A DNA stretch of 64,000 nt from Gordionus sp. m RMFG-2023. Taxonomy: Eukaryota > Nematomorpha > Gordioida > Chordodea > Parachordodidae. Each line of letters starts with the position of its first letter. The stretch's first letter is position 1. The notes under the pieces were generated by a model. That model was not told the DNA's origin. It ran no database searches and was given only the letters and a program-made list of their open reading frames with translations. The translations under genes were made by a program, and so were the position numbers. Location of the stretch: positions 58,381,561-58,445,560 of the forward strand of contig NC_088775.1 in assembly GCF_954871325.1 (NCBI RefSeq), written 5' to 3'. This document shows positions 14,505 to 28,300 of this stretch, one piece after another.

Positions 14505-15082
14505 ATTAAACTCAGAATTAAATTTCTTATCCAAAAATGCTTGGATGTATTATTTTACGCTTCCGGTATGATAAATATATTTTTTATCGCGAAAACATTC
14601 AGAAGGAAAAGACTAACAATCTAAACGTAATTTTAAATATTTTTATATCATTAAACTCAGAATTAAATTTCTTATCCAAAAATGCTTGGATGTATTATTT
14701 TACGCTTCCGGTATGATAAATATATTTTTTATCGCGAAAACATTCAGAAGGAAAAGACTAACAATCTAAACGTAATTTTAAATATTTTTATATCATTAAA
14801 CTCAGAATTAAATTTCTTATCCAAAAATGCTTGGATGTATTATTTTACGCTTCCGGTATGATAAATATATTTTATTGTCGCGAAAACTTTCAGAAGGAAA
14901 AGACTAACATTTTAAACGTAATTTTAAATATTTTTATATAATTAAACTCAGAATTAAATTTCTTATCCAAAAATGCTTGGATGTATTATTTTACGCTTCC
15001 GGTATGATAAATATATTTTTTGAAGCTAAAACATTCACAAGGAAAAGGCTAACATTTTAAACGTAATGTTAAATATTTTATC

Positions 15083-15229
15083 ATTAAACTCAGATTTAAA
15101 TTTCCTATCCAAATATGCTTAGATGTATTATTTTACGCTTCCCGATATGATAAATATATTTTATTGTCGCGAAAACTTTCAGAAGGAAAAGGCTAACATT
15201 TTAAACGTAATTTTAAATATTTTTATATC
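15083..15229. repeat. F* divergent monomer, copy 4
   Basis: Same private left half, directly after a D monomer with a TTTTATCATT tail. Confidence 0.9.
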
Positions 15230-16678
15230 ATTAAACTCAGAATTAAATTTCTTATCCAAAAATGCTTGGATGTATTATTTTACGCTTCCGGTATGATAAA
15301 TATATTTTTTGTCGCTAAAACATTCAGAAGGAAAAGGCTAACATTTTAAACGTAATTTTAAATATTTTTATATCATTAAACTCAGAATTAAATTTCTTAT
15401 CCAAAAATGCTTGGATGTATTATTTTACGCTTCCTGTATGATAAATATATTTTTTATCGCGAAAACTTTCAGAAGGAAAAGACTAACATTTTAAACGTAA
15501 TTTTAAATATTTTTATATCATTAAACTCAGAATTAAATTTCTTATCCAAAAATGCTTGGATGTATTATTTTACGCTTCCGGTATGATAAATATATTTTAT
15601 TGTCGCGAAAACTTTCAGAAGGAAAAGGCTAACATTTTAAACGTAATTTTAAATATTTTTATATCATTAAACTCAGAATTAAATTTCTTATCCAAAAATG
15701 CTTGGATGTATTATTTTACGCTTCCGGTATGATAAATATATTTTTTATCGCGAAAACATTCAGAAGGAAAAGGCTAACATTTTAAACGTAATTTTAAATA
15801 TTTTTATATCATTAAACTCAGAATTAAATTTCTTATCCAAAAATGCTTGGATGTATTATTTTACGCTTCCGGTATGATAAATATATTTTATTGTCGCGAA
15901 AACTTTCAGAAGGAAAAGGCTAACATTTTAAACGTAATTTTAAATATTTTTATATCATTAAACTCAGAATTAAATTTCTTATCCAAAAATGCTTGGATGT
16001 ATTATTTTACGCTTCCGGTATGATAAATATATTTTATTGTCGCGAAAACTTTCAGAAGGAAAAGGCTAACATTTAAACGTAATTTTAAATATTTTTATAT
16101 CATTAAACTCAGAATTAAATTTCTTATCCAAAAATGCTTGGATGTATTATTTTACGCTTCTGGTATTATAAATATATTTTATTGTCGCGAAAACTTTCAG
16201 AAGGAAAAGGCTAACATTTTAAACGTAATTTTAAATATTTTTATATCATTAAACTCAGAATTAAATTTCTTATCCAAAAATGCTTGGATGTATTATTTTA
16301 CGCTTCCGGTATGATAAATATATTTTTTGAAGCTAAAACATTCACAAGGAGGCTAACATTTTAAACGTAATGTTAAATATTTTATAATTAAACTCAGAAT
16401 TAAATTTCTTATCCAAAAATGCTTGGATGTATTATTTTACGCTTCCGGTATTATAAATATATTTTTTTGTCGCGAAAACTTTCAGAAGGAAAAGGCTAAC
16501 ATTTTTAACGTAATTTTAAATATTTTTATATCATTAAACTCAGAATTAAATTTCTTATCCAAAAATGCTTGGATGTATTATTTTACGCTTCTGGTATTAT
16601 AAATATATTTTATTGTCGCGAAAACTTTCAGAAGGAAAAGGCTAACATTTTAAACGTAATTTTAAATATTTTTATATC

Positions 16679-16823
16679 ATTAAACTCAGAATTAAATTTC
16701 TTATCCAAAAATGCTTGGATGTATTATTTTACGCTTCCGGTATGATAAATATATTTAATGTCGCTAAAACATTCAGAAGGAAAAGGCTAACATTATAAAC
16801 GTAATTTTAAATATTTTTATATC
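16679..16823. repeat. Type E monomer, first copy in window (145 bp)
   Basis: The variable box reads TTTAATGTCGCTAAAAC and the tail often ATTATAAACG. The T-to-A changes before the box complete a 12-bp perfect palindrome, TAAATATATTTA, at 16746-16757. I saw E copies only in 16.7-34.0 kb and 54.7-64 kb, and always in neighbourhoods that also contain type H. Another E form has TCTAAACGTAATTTTAAGT. Confidence 0.9.
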
Positions 16824-17662
16824 ATTAAACTCAGAATTAAATTTCTTATCCAAAAATGCTTGGATGTATTATTTTACGCTTCCGGTATGATAAATATATT
16901 TTTTGTCGCGAAAACTTTCAGAAGGAAAAGGCTAACATTCTAAACGTAATTTATTTATATATCATTAAACTCAGAACTAAATTTCTTATATAAAAATGCT
17001 TGGATGTATTATTTTACGCTTCTGGTATGATAAATATATTTTTTGTCGCTTAAACATTCAGAAGGAAAAGGCTAACATTATTTTAAATATTTTTATATCA
17101 TTAAACTCAGAATTAAATTTCTTATCCAAAAATGCTTGGATGTATTATTTTACGCTTCTGGTATGATAAATATATTTTTTGTCGCGAAAACTTTCAGAAG
17201 AAAAAGGCTAACATTTTAAACGTAATTTTAAATATTTTTATATAATTAAACTCAGAATTAAATTTCTTATCCAAAAATGCTTGGATGTATTATTTTACGC
17301 TTCTGGTATGATAAATATATTTTTTGTCGCGAAAACTTTCAGAAGGAAAAGGCTAACATTCTAAACGTAATTTATTTATATATCATTAAACTCAGAATTA
17401 AATTTCTTATCCAAAAATGCTTGGATGTATTATTTTACGCTTCTGGTATGATAAATATATTTTTTATCGTGAAAACTTTCAGAAGGAAAAGGCTAACATT
17501 CTAAACGTAATTTTAAATATTTTTATATCATTAAACTCAGAATTAAATTTCTTATAAAATGCTTGGATGTATTATTTTACGCTTCTGGTATGATAAATAT
17601 ATTTTTTGTCGCTAAAACATTCAGAAGGAAAAGGCTAACATTATTTTAAATATTTTTATATC

Positions 17663-17807
17663 ATTAAACTCAGAATTAAATTTCTTATCCAAAAATGCTT
17701 GGATGTATTATTTTACGCTTCCGGTATGATAAATATATTTTTTGTCGCGAAAACATTCAGAAGGAAAAGACTAACAATCTAAACGTAATTTTAAATATTT
17801 TTATATC
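17663..17807. repeat. Chimeric A/C junction monomer
   Basis: The box reads GTCGCGAAAACATTC, type A at its left end and type C at its right end, and the tail is the C-specific AGACTAACAATC. It is the only such box I noticed. It lies where copy 1 of the 3159-bp unit ends and copy 2 begins, so it looks like the crossover product. Confidence 0.85.
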
Positions 17808-18241
17808 ATTAAACTCAGAATTAAATTTCTTATCCAAAAATGCTTGGATGTATTATTTTACGCTTCCGGTATGATAAATATATTTTATTGTCGCGAAAAC
17901 TTTCAGAAGGAAAAGGCTAACATTTTAAACGTAATTTTAAATATTTTTATATCATTAAACTCAGAATTAAATTTCTTATCCAAAAATGCTTGGATGTATT
18001 ATTTTACGCTTCCGGTATGATAAATATATTTTATTGTCGCGAAAACTTTCAGAAGGAAAAGACTAACATTTTAAACGTAATTTTAAATATTTTTATATAA
18101 TTAAACTCAGAATTAAATTTCTTATCCAAAAATGCTTGGATGTATTATTTTACGCTTCCGGTATGATAAATATATTTTTTGAAGCTAAAACATTCACAAG
18201 GAAAAGGCTAACATTTTAAACGTAATGTTAAATATTTTATC

Positions 18242-18388
18242 ATTAAACTCAGATTTAAATTTCCTATCCAAATATGCTTAGATGTATTATTTTACGCTTC
18301 CCGATATGATAAATATATTTTATTGTCGCGAAAACTTTCAGAAGGAAAAGGCTAACATTTTAAACGTAATTTTAAATATTTTTATATC
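18242..18388. repeat. F* divergent monomer, copy 5
   Basis: Same private left half, 3159 bp after the copy at 15083. Confidence 0.9.
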
Positions 18389-18969
18389 ATTAAACTCAGA
18401 ATTAAATTTCTTATCCAAAAATGCTTGGATGTATTATTTTACGCTTCCGGTATGATAAATATATTTTTTGTCGCTAAAACATTCAGAAGGAAAAGGCTAA
18501 CATTTTAAACGTAATTTTAAATATTTTTATATCATTAAACTCAGAATTAAATTTCTTATCCAAAAATGCTTGGATGTATTATTTTACGCTTCCTGTATGA
18601 TAAATATATTTTTTATCGCGAAAACTTTCAGAAGGAAAAGACTAACATTTTAAACGTAATTTTAAATATTTTTATATCATTAAACTCAGAATTAAATTTC
18701 TTATCCAAAAATGCTTGGATGTATTATTTTACGCTTCCGGTATGATAAATATATTTTATTGTCGCGAAAACTTTCAGAAGGAAAAGGCTAACATTTTAAA
18801 CGTAATTTTAAATATTTTTATATCATTAAACTCAGAATTAAATTTCTTATCCAAAAATGCTTGGATGTATTATTTTACGCTTCCGGTATGATAAATATAT
18901 TTTTTATCGCGAAAACATTCAGAAGGAAAAGGCTAACATTTTAAACGTAATTTTAAATATTTTTATATC

Positions 18970-21900
18970 ATTAAACTCAGAATTAAATTTCTTATCCAAA
19001 AATGCTTGGATGTATTATTTTACGCTTCCGGTATGATAAATATATTTTATTGTCGCGAAAACTTTCAGAAGGAAAAGGCTAACATTTTAAACGTAATTTT
19101 AAATATTTTTATATCATTAAACTCAGAATTAAATTTCTTATCCAAAAATGCTTGGATGTATTATTTTACGCTTCCGGTATGATAAATATATTTTATTGTC
19201 GCGAAAACTTTCAGAAGGAAAAGGCTAACATTTAAACGTAATTTTAAATATTTTTATATCATTAAACTCAGAATTAAATTTCTTATCCAAAAATGCTTGG
19301 ATGTATTATTTTACGCTTCTGGTATTATAAATATATTTTATTGTCGCGAAAACTTTCAGAAGGAAAAGGCTAACATTTTAAACGTAATTTTAAATATTTT
19401 TATATCATTAAACTCAGAATTAAATTTCTTATCCAAAAATGCTTGGATGTATTATTTTACGCTTCCGGTATGATAAATATATTTTTTGAAGCTAAAACAT
19501 TCACAAGGAGGCTAACATTTTAAACGTAATGTTAAATATTTTATAATTAAACTCAGAATTAAATTTCTTATCCAAAAATGCTTGGATGTATTATTTTACG
19601 CTTCCGGTATTATAAATATATTTTTTTGTCGCGAAAACTTTCAGAAGGAAAAGGCTAACATTTTTAACGTAATTTTAAATATTTTTATATCATTAAACTC
19701 AGAATTAAATTTCTTATCCAAAAATGCTTGGATGTATTATTTTACGCTTCTGGTATTATAAATATATTTTATTGTCGCGAAAACTTTCAGAAGGAAAAGG
19801 CTAACATTTTAAACGTAATTTTAAATATTTTTATATCATTAAACTCAGAATTAAATTTCTTATCCAAAAATGCTTGGATGTATTATTTTACGCTTCCGGT
19901 ATGATAAATATATTTAATGTCGCTAAAACATTCAGAAGGAAAAGGCTAACATTATAAACGTAATTTTAAATATTTTTATATCATTAAACTCAGAATTAAA
20001 TTTCTTATCCAAAAATGCTTGGATGTATTATTTTACGCTTCCGGTATGATAAATATATTTTTTGTCGCGAAAACTTTCAGAAGGAAAAGGCTAACATTCT
20101 AAACGTAATTTATTTATATATCATTAAACTCAGAACTAAATTTCTTATATAAAAATGCTTGGATGTATTATTTTACGCTTCTGGTATGATAAATATATTT
20201 TTTGTCGCTTAAACATTCAGAAGGAAAAGGCTAACATTATTTTAAATATTTTTATATCATTAAACTCAGAATTAAATTTCTTATCCAAAAATGCTTGGAT
20301 GTATTATTTTACGCTTCTGGTATGATAAATATATTTTTTGTCGCGAAAACTTTCAGAAGAAAAAGGCTAACATTTTAAACGTAATTTTAAATATTTTTAT
20401 ATAATTAAACTCAGAATTAAATTTCTTATCCAAAAATGCTTGGATGTATTATTTTACGCTTCTGGTATGATAAATATATTTTTTGTCGCGAAAACTTTCA
20501 GAAGGAAAAGGCTAACATTCTAAACGTAATTTATTTATATATCATTAAACTCAGAATTAAATTTCTTATCCAAAAATGCTTGGATGTATTATTTTACGCT
20601 TCTGGTATGATAAATATATTTTTTATCGTGAAAACTTTCAGAAGGAAAAGGCTAACATTCTAAACGTAATTTTAAATATTTTTATATCATTAAACTCAGA
20701 ATTAAATTTCTTATAAAATGCTTGGATGTATTATTTTACGCTTCTGGTATGATAAATATATTTTTTGTCGCTAAAACATTCAGAAGGAAAAGGCTAACAT
20801 TATTTTAAATATTTTTATATCATTAAACTCAGAATTAAATTTCTTATCCAAAAATGCTTGGATGTATTATTTTACGCTTCCGGTATGATAAATATATTTT
20901 TTGTCGCGAAAACTTTCAGAAGGAAAAGGCTAACATTCTAAACGTAATTTATTTATATATCATTAAACTCAGAATTAAATTTCTTATCCAAAAATGCTTG
21001 GATGTATTATTTTACGCTTCTGGTATGATAAATATATTTAATGTCGCTAAAACATTCAGAAGGAAAAGGCTAACATTATAAACGTAATTTTAAATATTTT
21101 TATATCATTAAACTCAGAATTAAATTTCATATCCAAAAATGCTTGGATGTATTATTTTACGCTTCCGGTATGATAAATATATTTTTTGTCGCGAAAACTT
21201 TCAGAAGGAAAAGGCTAACATTCTAAACGTAATTTATTTATATATCATTAAACTCAGAACTAAATTTCTCATATAAAAATGCTTGGATGTATTATTTTAC
21301 GCTTCTGGTATGATAAATATATTTTTTGTCGCTTAAACATTCAGAAGGAAAACGCTAACATTTTACACGTAATTTTAAATATTTTTATATCATTATACTC
21401 AGAATTAAATTTCTTATCCAAAAATGCTTGGATGTATTATTTTACGCTTCTGGTATGATAAATATATTTTTTGTCGCTTAAACATTCAGAAGGAAAAGGC
21501 TAACATTTTACACGTAATTTTAAATATTTTTATATCATTATAATCAGAATTAAATTTCTTATCCAAAAATGCTTGGATGTATTATTTTACGCTTCTGGTA
21601 TGATAAATATATTTAATGTCGCTAAAACATTCAGAAGGAAAAGGCTAACATTCTAAACGTAATTTTAAGTATTTTTATATCATTAAACTCAGAATTAAAT
21701 TTCTTATAAAATGCTTGGATGTATTATTTTACGCTTCTGGTATGATAAATATATTTTTTGTCGCTAAAACATTCAGAAGGAAAAGGCTAACATTATTTTA
21801 AATATTTTTATATCATTAAACTCAGAATTAAATTTCTTATCCAAAAATGCTTGGATGTATTATTTTACGCTTCCGGTATGATAAATATATTTTTTGTCGC

Positions 21901-22947
21901 GAAAACTTTCAGAAGGAAAAGGCTAACATTCTAAACGTAATTTATTTATATATCATTAAACTCAGAATTAAATTTCTTATCCAAAAATGCTTGGATGTAT
22001 TATTTTACGCTTCTGGTATGATAAATATATTTTTTGTCGCGAAAACTTTCAGAAGGAAAAGGCTAACATTTTAAACGTAATTTTAAATATTTTTATATAA
22101 TTAAACTCAGAATTAAATTTCTTATCCAAAAATGCTTGAATGTATTATTTTACGCTTCTGGTATGATAAATATATTTTTTGTCGCGAAAACTTTCAGAAG
22201 GAAAAGGCTAACATTCTAAACGTAATTTATTTATATATCATTAAACTCAGAATTAAATTTCTTATCCAAAAATGCTTGGATGTATTATTTTACGCTTCTG
22301 GTATGATAAATATATTTAATGTCGCTAAAACATTCAGAAGGAAAAGGCTAACATTATAAACGTAATTTTAAATATTTTTATATCATTAAACTCAGAATTA
22401 AATTTCATATCCAAAAATGCTTGGATGTATTATTTTACGCTTCCGGTATGATAAATATATTTTTTGTCGCGAAAACTTTCAGAAGGAAAAGGCTAACATT
22501 CTAAACGTAATTTATTTATATATCATTAAACTCAGAACTAAATTTCTTATATAAAAATGCTTGGATGTATTATTTTACGCTTCTGGTATGATAAATATAT
22601 TTTTTGTCGCTTAAACATTCAGAAGGAAAAGGCTAACATTTTACACGTAATTTTAAATATTTTTATATCATTATAATCAGAATTAAATTTCTTATCCAAA
22701 AATGCTTGGATGTATTATTTTACGCTTCTGGTATGATAAATATATTTAATGTCGCTAAAACATTCAGAAGGAAAAGGCTAACATTCTAAACGTAATTTTA
22801 AGTATTTTTATATCATTAAACTAAGAATTAAATTTCTTATAAAATGCTTGGATGTATTATTTTACGCTTCTGGTATGATAAATATATTTTTTGTCGCTAA
22901 AACATTCAGAAGGAAAAGGCTAACATTATTTTAAATATTTTTATATC
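18970..22947. repeat. Source-like copy of the 6374-bp-shift duplication
   Basis: This stretch runs F, F, F(TATTAT), D, G, F(TATTAT), E, A-S, H-N, A, A-S, I, B-N, A-S, E, A-S, H, H, E, B-N, A-S, A, A-S(CTTGAATG), E, A-S, H, E, B-N. It reappears at 25344-29321. Two adjacent H monomers (near 21330 and 21475) are kept in the copy. The left part belongs to copy 2 of the 3159-bp HOR. Confidence 0.88.
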
Positions 22948-25343
22948 ATTAAACTCAGAATTAAATTTCTTATCCAAAAATGCTTGGATGTATTATTTTA
23001 CGCTTCCGGTATGATAAATATATTTTTTGTCGCGAAAACTTTCAGAAGGAAAAGGCTAACATTATAAACGTAATTTTAAATATTTTTATATCATTAAACT
23101 CAGAATTAAATTTCTTATCCAAAAATGCTTGGATGTATTATTTTACGCTTCCGGTAAGATAAATATATTTTTTGTCGCGAAAACTTTCAGAAGGAAAAGG
23201 CTAACATTCTAAACGTAATTTTAAGTATTTTTATATCATTAAACTAAGAATTAAATTTCTTATAAAATGCTTGGATGTATTATTTTACGCTTCTGGTATG
23301 ATAAATATATTTTTTGTCGCTAAAACATTCAGAAGGAAAAGGCTAACATTATTTTAAATATTTTTATATCATTAAACTCAGAATTAAATTTCTTATCCAA
23401 AAATGCTTGGATGTATTATTTTACGCTTCCGGTATGATAAATATATTTTTTGTCGCGAAAACTTTCAGAAGGAAAAGGCTAACATTATAAACGTAATTTT
23501 AAATATTTTTATATCATTAAACTCAGAATTAAATTTCTTATCCAAAAATGCTTGGATGTATTATTTTACGCTTCTGGTATGATAAATATATTTAATGTCG
23601 CTAAAACATTCAGAAGGAAAAGGCTAACATTCTAAACGTAATTTTAAGTATTTTTATATCATTAAACTAAGAATTAAATTTCTTATCCAAAAATGCTTGG
23701 ATGTATTATTTTACGCTTCTGGTATGATAAATATATTTTTTGTCGCTAAAACATTCAGAAGGAAAAGGCTAACATCTAATTTTAAATATTTTTATATCAT
23801 TAAACTCAGAATTAAATTTCTTATCCAAAAATGCTTGGATGTATTATTTTACGCTTCCGGTATGATAAATATATTTAATGTCGCTAAAACATTCAGAAGG
23901 AAAAGGCTAACATTATAAACGTAATTTTAAATATTTTTATATCATTAAACTCAGAATTAAATTTCTTATCCAAAAATGCTTGGATGTATTATTTTACGCT
24001 TCCGGTAAGATAAATATATTTTTTGTCGCGAAAACTTTCAGAAGGAAAAGGCTAACATTCTAAACGTAATTTATTTATATATCATTAAACTCAGAACTAA
24101 ATTTCTTATATAAAAATGCTTGGATGTATTATTTTACGCTTCTGGTATGATAAATATATTTTTTGTCGCTTAAACATTCAGAAGGAAAAGGCTAACATTA
24201 TTTTAAATATTTTTATATCATTAAACTCAGAATTAAATTTCTTATCCAAAAATGCTTGGATGTATTATTTTACGCTTCTGGTATGATAAATATATTTTTT
24301 GTCGCGAAAACTTTCAGAAGGAAAAGGCTAACATTTTAAACGTAATTTTAAATATTTTTATATAATTAAACTCAGAATTAAATTTCTTATCCAAAAATGC
24401 TTGGATGTATTATTTTACGCTTCTGGTATGATAAATATATTTTTGTCGCGAAAACTTTCAGAAGGAAAAGGCTAACATTCTAAACGTAATTTATTTATTA
24501 TATCATTAAACTCAGAATTAAATTTCTTATCCAAAAATGCTTGGATGTATTATTTTACGCTTCTGGTATGATAAATATATTTTTTATCGTGAAAACTTTC
24601 AGAAGGAAAAGGCTAACATTCTAAACGTAATTTTAAATATTTTTATATCATTAAACTCAGAATTAAATTTCTTATAAAATGCTTGGATGTATTATTTTAC
24701 GCTTCTGGTATGATAAATATATTTTTTGTCGCTAAAACATTCAGAAGGAAAAGGCTAACATTATTTTAAATATTTTTATATCATTAAACTCAGAATTAAA
24801 TTTCTTATCCAAAAATGCTTGGATGTATTATTTTACGCTTCCGGTATGATAAATATATTTTTTGTCGCGAAAACTTTCAGAAGGAAAAGGCTAACATTCT
24901 AAACGTAATTTATTTATATATCATTAAACTCAGAATTAAATTTCTTATCCAAAAATGCTTGGATGTATTATTTTACGCTTCTGGTATGATAAATATATAT
25001 TTTGTCGCGAAAACTTTCAGAAGGAAAAGGCTAACATTTTAAACGTAATTTTAAGTATTTTTATATCATTAAACTAAGAATTAAATTTCTTATAAAATGC
25101 TTGGATGTATTATTTTACGCTTCTGGTATGATAAATATAATTTTTGTCGCTAAAACATTCAGAAGGAAAAGGCTAACATTATTTTAAATATTTTTATATC
25201 ATTAAACTCAGAATTAAATTTCTTATCCAAAAATGCTTGGATGTATTATTTTACGCTTCCGGTATGATAAATATATTTTTTGTCGCGAAAACTTTCAGAA
25301 GGAAAAGGCTAACATTCTAAACGTAATTTAATATTTATATATC
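22948..25343. repeat. Rearranged A/B-N/E block with hybrid tails
   Basis: A monomers near 23025 and 23455 carry the E-type tail ATTATAAACG. B-N monomers here have CTAAGAATT instead of CTCAGAATT. One B near 23745 has the unusual tail AACATCTAATTTTAAAT. The block contains GGTAAGAT variants (near 23155 and 24005) and an A-S near 24445 with compensating small indels. A-S, A(ATATATATTTTG), B-N at 24783-25200 recur at 29322-29739 (shift 4539). Confidence 0.8.
25201..25343. repeat. Junction monomer with hybrid linker (143 bp)
   Basis: The A monomer ends ACGTAATTTAATATTTATAT, intermediate between short and long linkers (3 bp more than the short form). It lies at the left edge of the 25344-29321 copy, so the breakpoint is probably in this linker. 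Confidence 0.75.
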
Positions 25344-28300
25344 ATTAAACTCAGAATTAAATTTCTTATCCAAAAATGCTTGGATGTATTATTTTACGCT
25401 TCCGGTATGATAAATATATTTTATTGTCGCGAAAACTTTCAGAAGGAAAAGGCTAACATTTTAAACGTAATTTTAAATATTTTTATATCATTAAACTCAG
25501 AATTAAATTTCTTATCCAAAAATGCTTGGATGTATTATTTTACGCTTCCGGTATGATAAATATATTTTATTGTCGCGAAAACTTTCAGAAGGAAAAGGCT
25601 AACATTTAAACGTAATTTTAAATATTTTTATATCATTAAACTCAGAATTAAATTTCTTATCCAAAAATGCTTGGATGTATTATTTTACGCTTCTGGTATT
25701 ATAAATATATTTTATTGTCGCGAAAACTTTCAGAAGGAAAAGGCTAACATTTTAAACGTAATTTTAAATATTTTTATATCATTAAACTCAGAATTAAATT
25801 TCTTATCCAAAAATGCTTGGATGTATTATTTTACGCTTCCGGTATGATAAATATATTTTTTGAAGCTAAAACATTCACAAGGAGGCTAACATTTTAAACG
25901 TAATGTTAAATATTTTATAATTAAACTCAGAATTAAATTTCTTATCCAAAAATGCTTGGATGTATTATTTTACGCTTCCGGTATTATAAATATATTTTTT
26001 TGTCGCGAAAACTTTCAGAAGGAAAAGGCTAACATTTTTAACGTAATTTTAAATATTTTTATATCATTAAACTCAGAATTAAATTTCTTATCCAAAAATG
26101 CTTGGATGTATTATTTTACGCTTCTGGTATTATAAATATATTTTATTGTCGCGAAAACTTTCAGAAGGAAAAGGCTAACATTTTAAACGTAATTTTAAAT
26201 ATTTTTATATCATTAAACTCAGAATTAAATTTCTTATCCAAAAATGCTTGGATGTATTATTTTACGCTTCCGGTATGATAAATATATTTAATGTCGCTAA
26301 AACATTCAGAAGGAAAAGGCTAACATTATAAACGTAATTTTAAATATTTTTATATCATTAAACTCAGAATTAAATTTCTTATCCAAAAATGCTTGGATGT
26401 ATTATTTTACGCTTCCGGTAAGATAAATATATTTTTTGTCGCGAAAACTTTCAGAAGGAAAAGGCTAACATTCTAAACGTAATTTATTTATATATCATTA
26501 AACTCAGAACTAAATTTCTTATATAAAAATGCTTGGATGTATTATTTTACGCTTCTGGTATGATAAATATATTTTTTGTCGCTTAAACATTCAGAAGGAA
26601 AAGGCTAACATTATTTTAAATATTTTTATATCATTAAACTCAGAATTAAATTTCTTATCCAAAAATGCTTGGATGTATTATTTTACGCTTCTGGTATGAT
26701 AAATATATTTTTTGTCGCGAAAACTTTCAGAAGAAAAAGGCTAACATTTTAAACGTAATTTTAAATATTTTTATATAATTAAACTCAGAATTAAATTTCT
26801 TATCCAAAAATGCTTGGATGTATTATTTTACGCTTCTGGTATGATAAATATATTTTTTGTCGCGAAAACTTTCAGAAGGAAAAGGCTAACATTCTAAACG
26901 TAATTTATTTATATATCATTAAACTCAGAATTAAATTTCTTATCCAAAAATGCTTGGATGTATTATTTTACGCTTCTGGTATGATAAATATATTTTTTAT
27001 CGTGAAAACTTTCAGAAGGAAAAGGCTAACATTCTAAACGTAATTTTAAATATTTTTATATCATTAAACTCAGAATTAAATTTCTTATAAAATGCTTGGA
27101 TGTATTATTTTACGCTTCTGGTATGATAAATATATTTTTTGTCGCTAAAACATTCAGAAGGAAAAGGCTAACATTATTTTAAATATTTTTATATCATTAA
27201 ACTCAGAATTAAATTTCTTATCCAAAAATGCTTGGATGTATTATTTTACGCTTCCGGTATGATAAATATATTTTTTGTCGCGAAAACTTTCAGAAGGAAA
27301 AGGCTAACATTCTAAACGTAATTTATTTATATATCATTAAACTCAGAATTAAATTTCTTATCCAAAAATGCTTGGATGTATTATTTTACGCTTCTGGTAT
27401 GATAAATATATTTAATGTCGCTAAAACATTCAGAAGGAAAAGGCTAACATTATAAACGTAATTTTAAATATTTTTATATCATTAAACTCAGAATTAAATT
27501 TCATATCCAAAAATGCTTGGATGTATTATTTTACGCTTCCGGTATGATAAATATATTTTTTGTCGCGAAAACTTTCAGAAGGAAAAGGCTAACATTCTAA
27601 ACGTAATTTATTTATATATCATTAAACTCAGAACTAAATTTCTCATATAAAAATGCTTGGATGTATTATTTTACGCTTCTGGTATGATAAATATATTTTT
27701 TGTCGCTTAAACATTCAGAAGGAAAACGCTAACATTTTACACGTAATTTTAAATATTTTTATATCATTATACTCAGAATTAAATTTCTTATCCAAAAATG
27801 CTTGGATGTATTATTTTACGCTTCTGGTATGATAAATATATTTTTTGTCGCTTAAACATTCAGAAGGAAAAGGCTAACATTTTACACGTAATTTTAAATA
27901 TTTTTATATCATTATAATCAGAATTAAATTTCTTATCCAAAAATGCTTGGATGTATTATTTTACGCTTCTGGTATGATAAATATATTTAATGTCGCTAAA
28001 ACATTCAGAAGGAAAAGGCTAACATTCTAAACGTAATTTTAAGTATTTTTATATCATTAAACTCAGAATTAAATTTCTTATAAAATGCTTGGATGTATTA
28101 TTTTACGCTTCTGGTATGATAAATATATTTTTTGTCGCTAAAACATTCAGAAGGAAAAGGCTAACATTATTTTAAATATTTTTATATCATTAAACTCAGA
28201 ATTAAATTTCTTATCCAAAAATGCTTGGATGTATTATTTTACGCTTCCGGTATGATAAATATATTTTTTGTCGCGAAAACTTTCAGAAGGAAAAGGCTAA

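Larger units (their letters stand above)
14505..17662. repeat. 3158-bp HOR, copy 1
   Basis: Twenty-two monomers: C, C, F, D, F*, B, K-like, F, C, F, F(144-type tail), F(TATTAT), D, G, F(TATTAT), E, A-S, H-N, A, A-S, I, B-N. It joins an F/C-rich left part to an A/E/H-rich right part, so it spans the border between two monomer communities. Confidence 0.9.
17663..20821. repeat. 3159-bp HOR, copy 2
   Basis: Direct tandem copy of 14505-17662. Its first monomer is an A/C chimera, and its second is F where copy 1 has C (the one-base length difference). From 17954 to 20821 the order and private variants match copy 1 at a shift of 3159, including the ACTAAATTTC change near 16977 and 20136. Confidence 0.9.
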
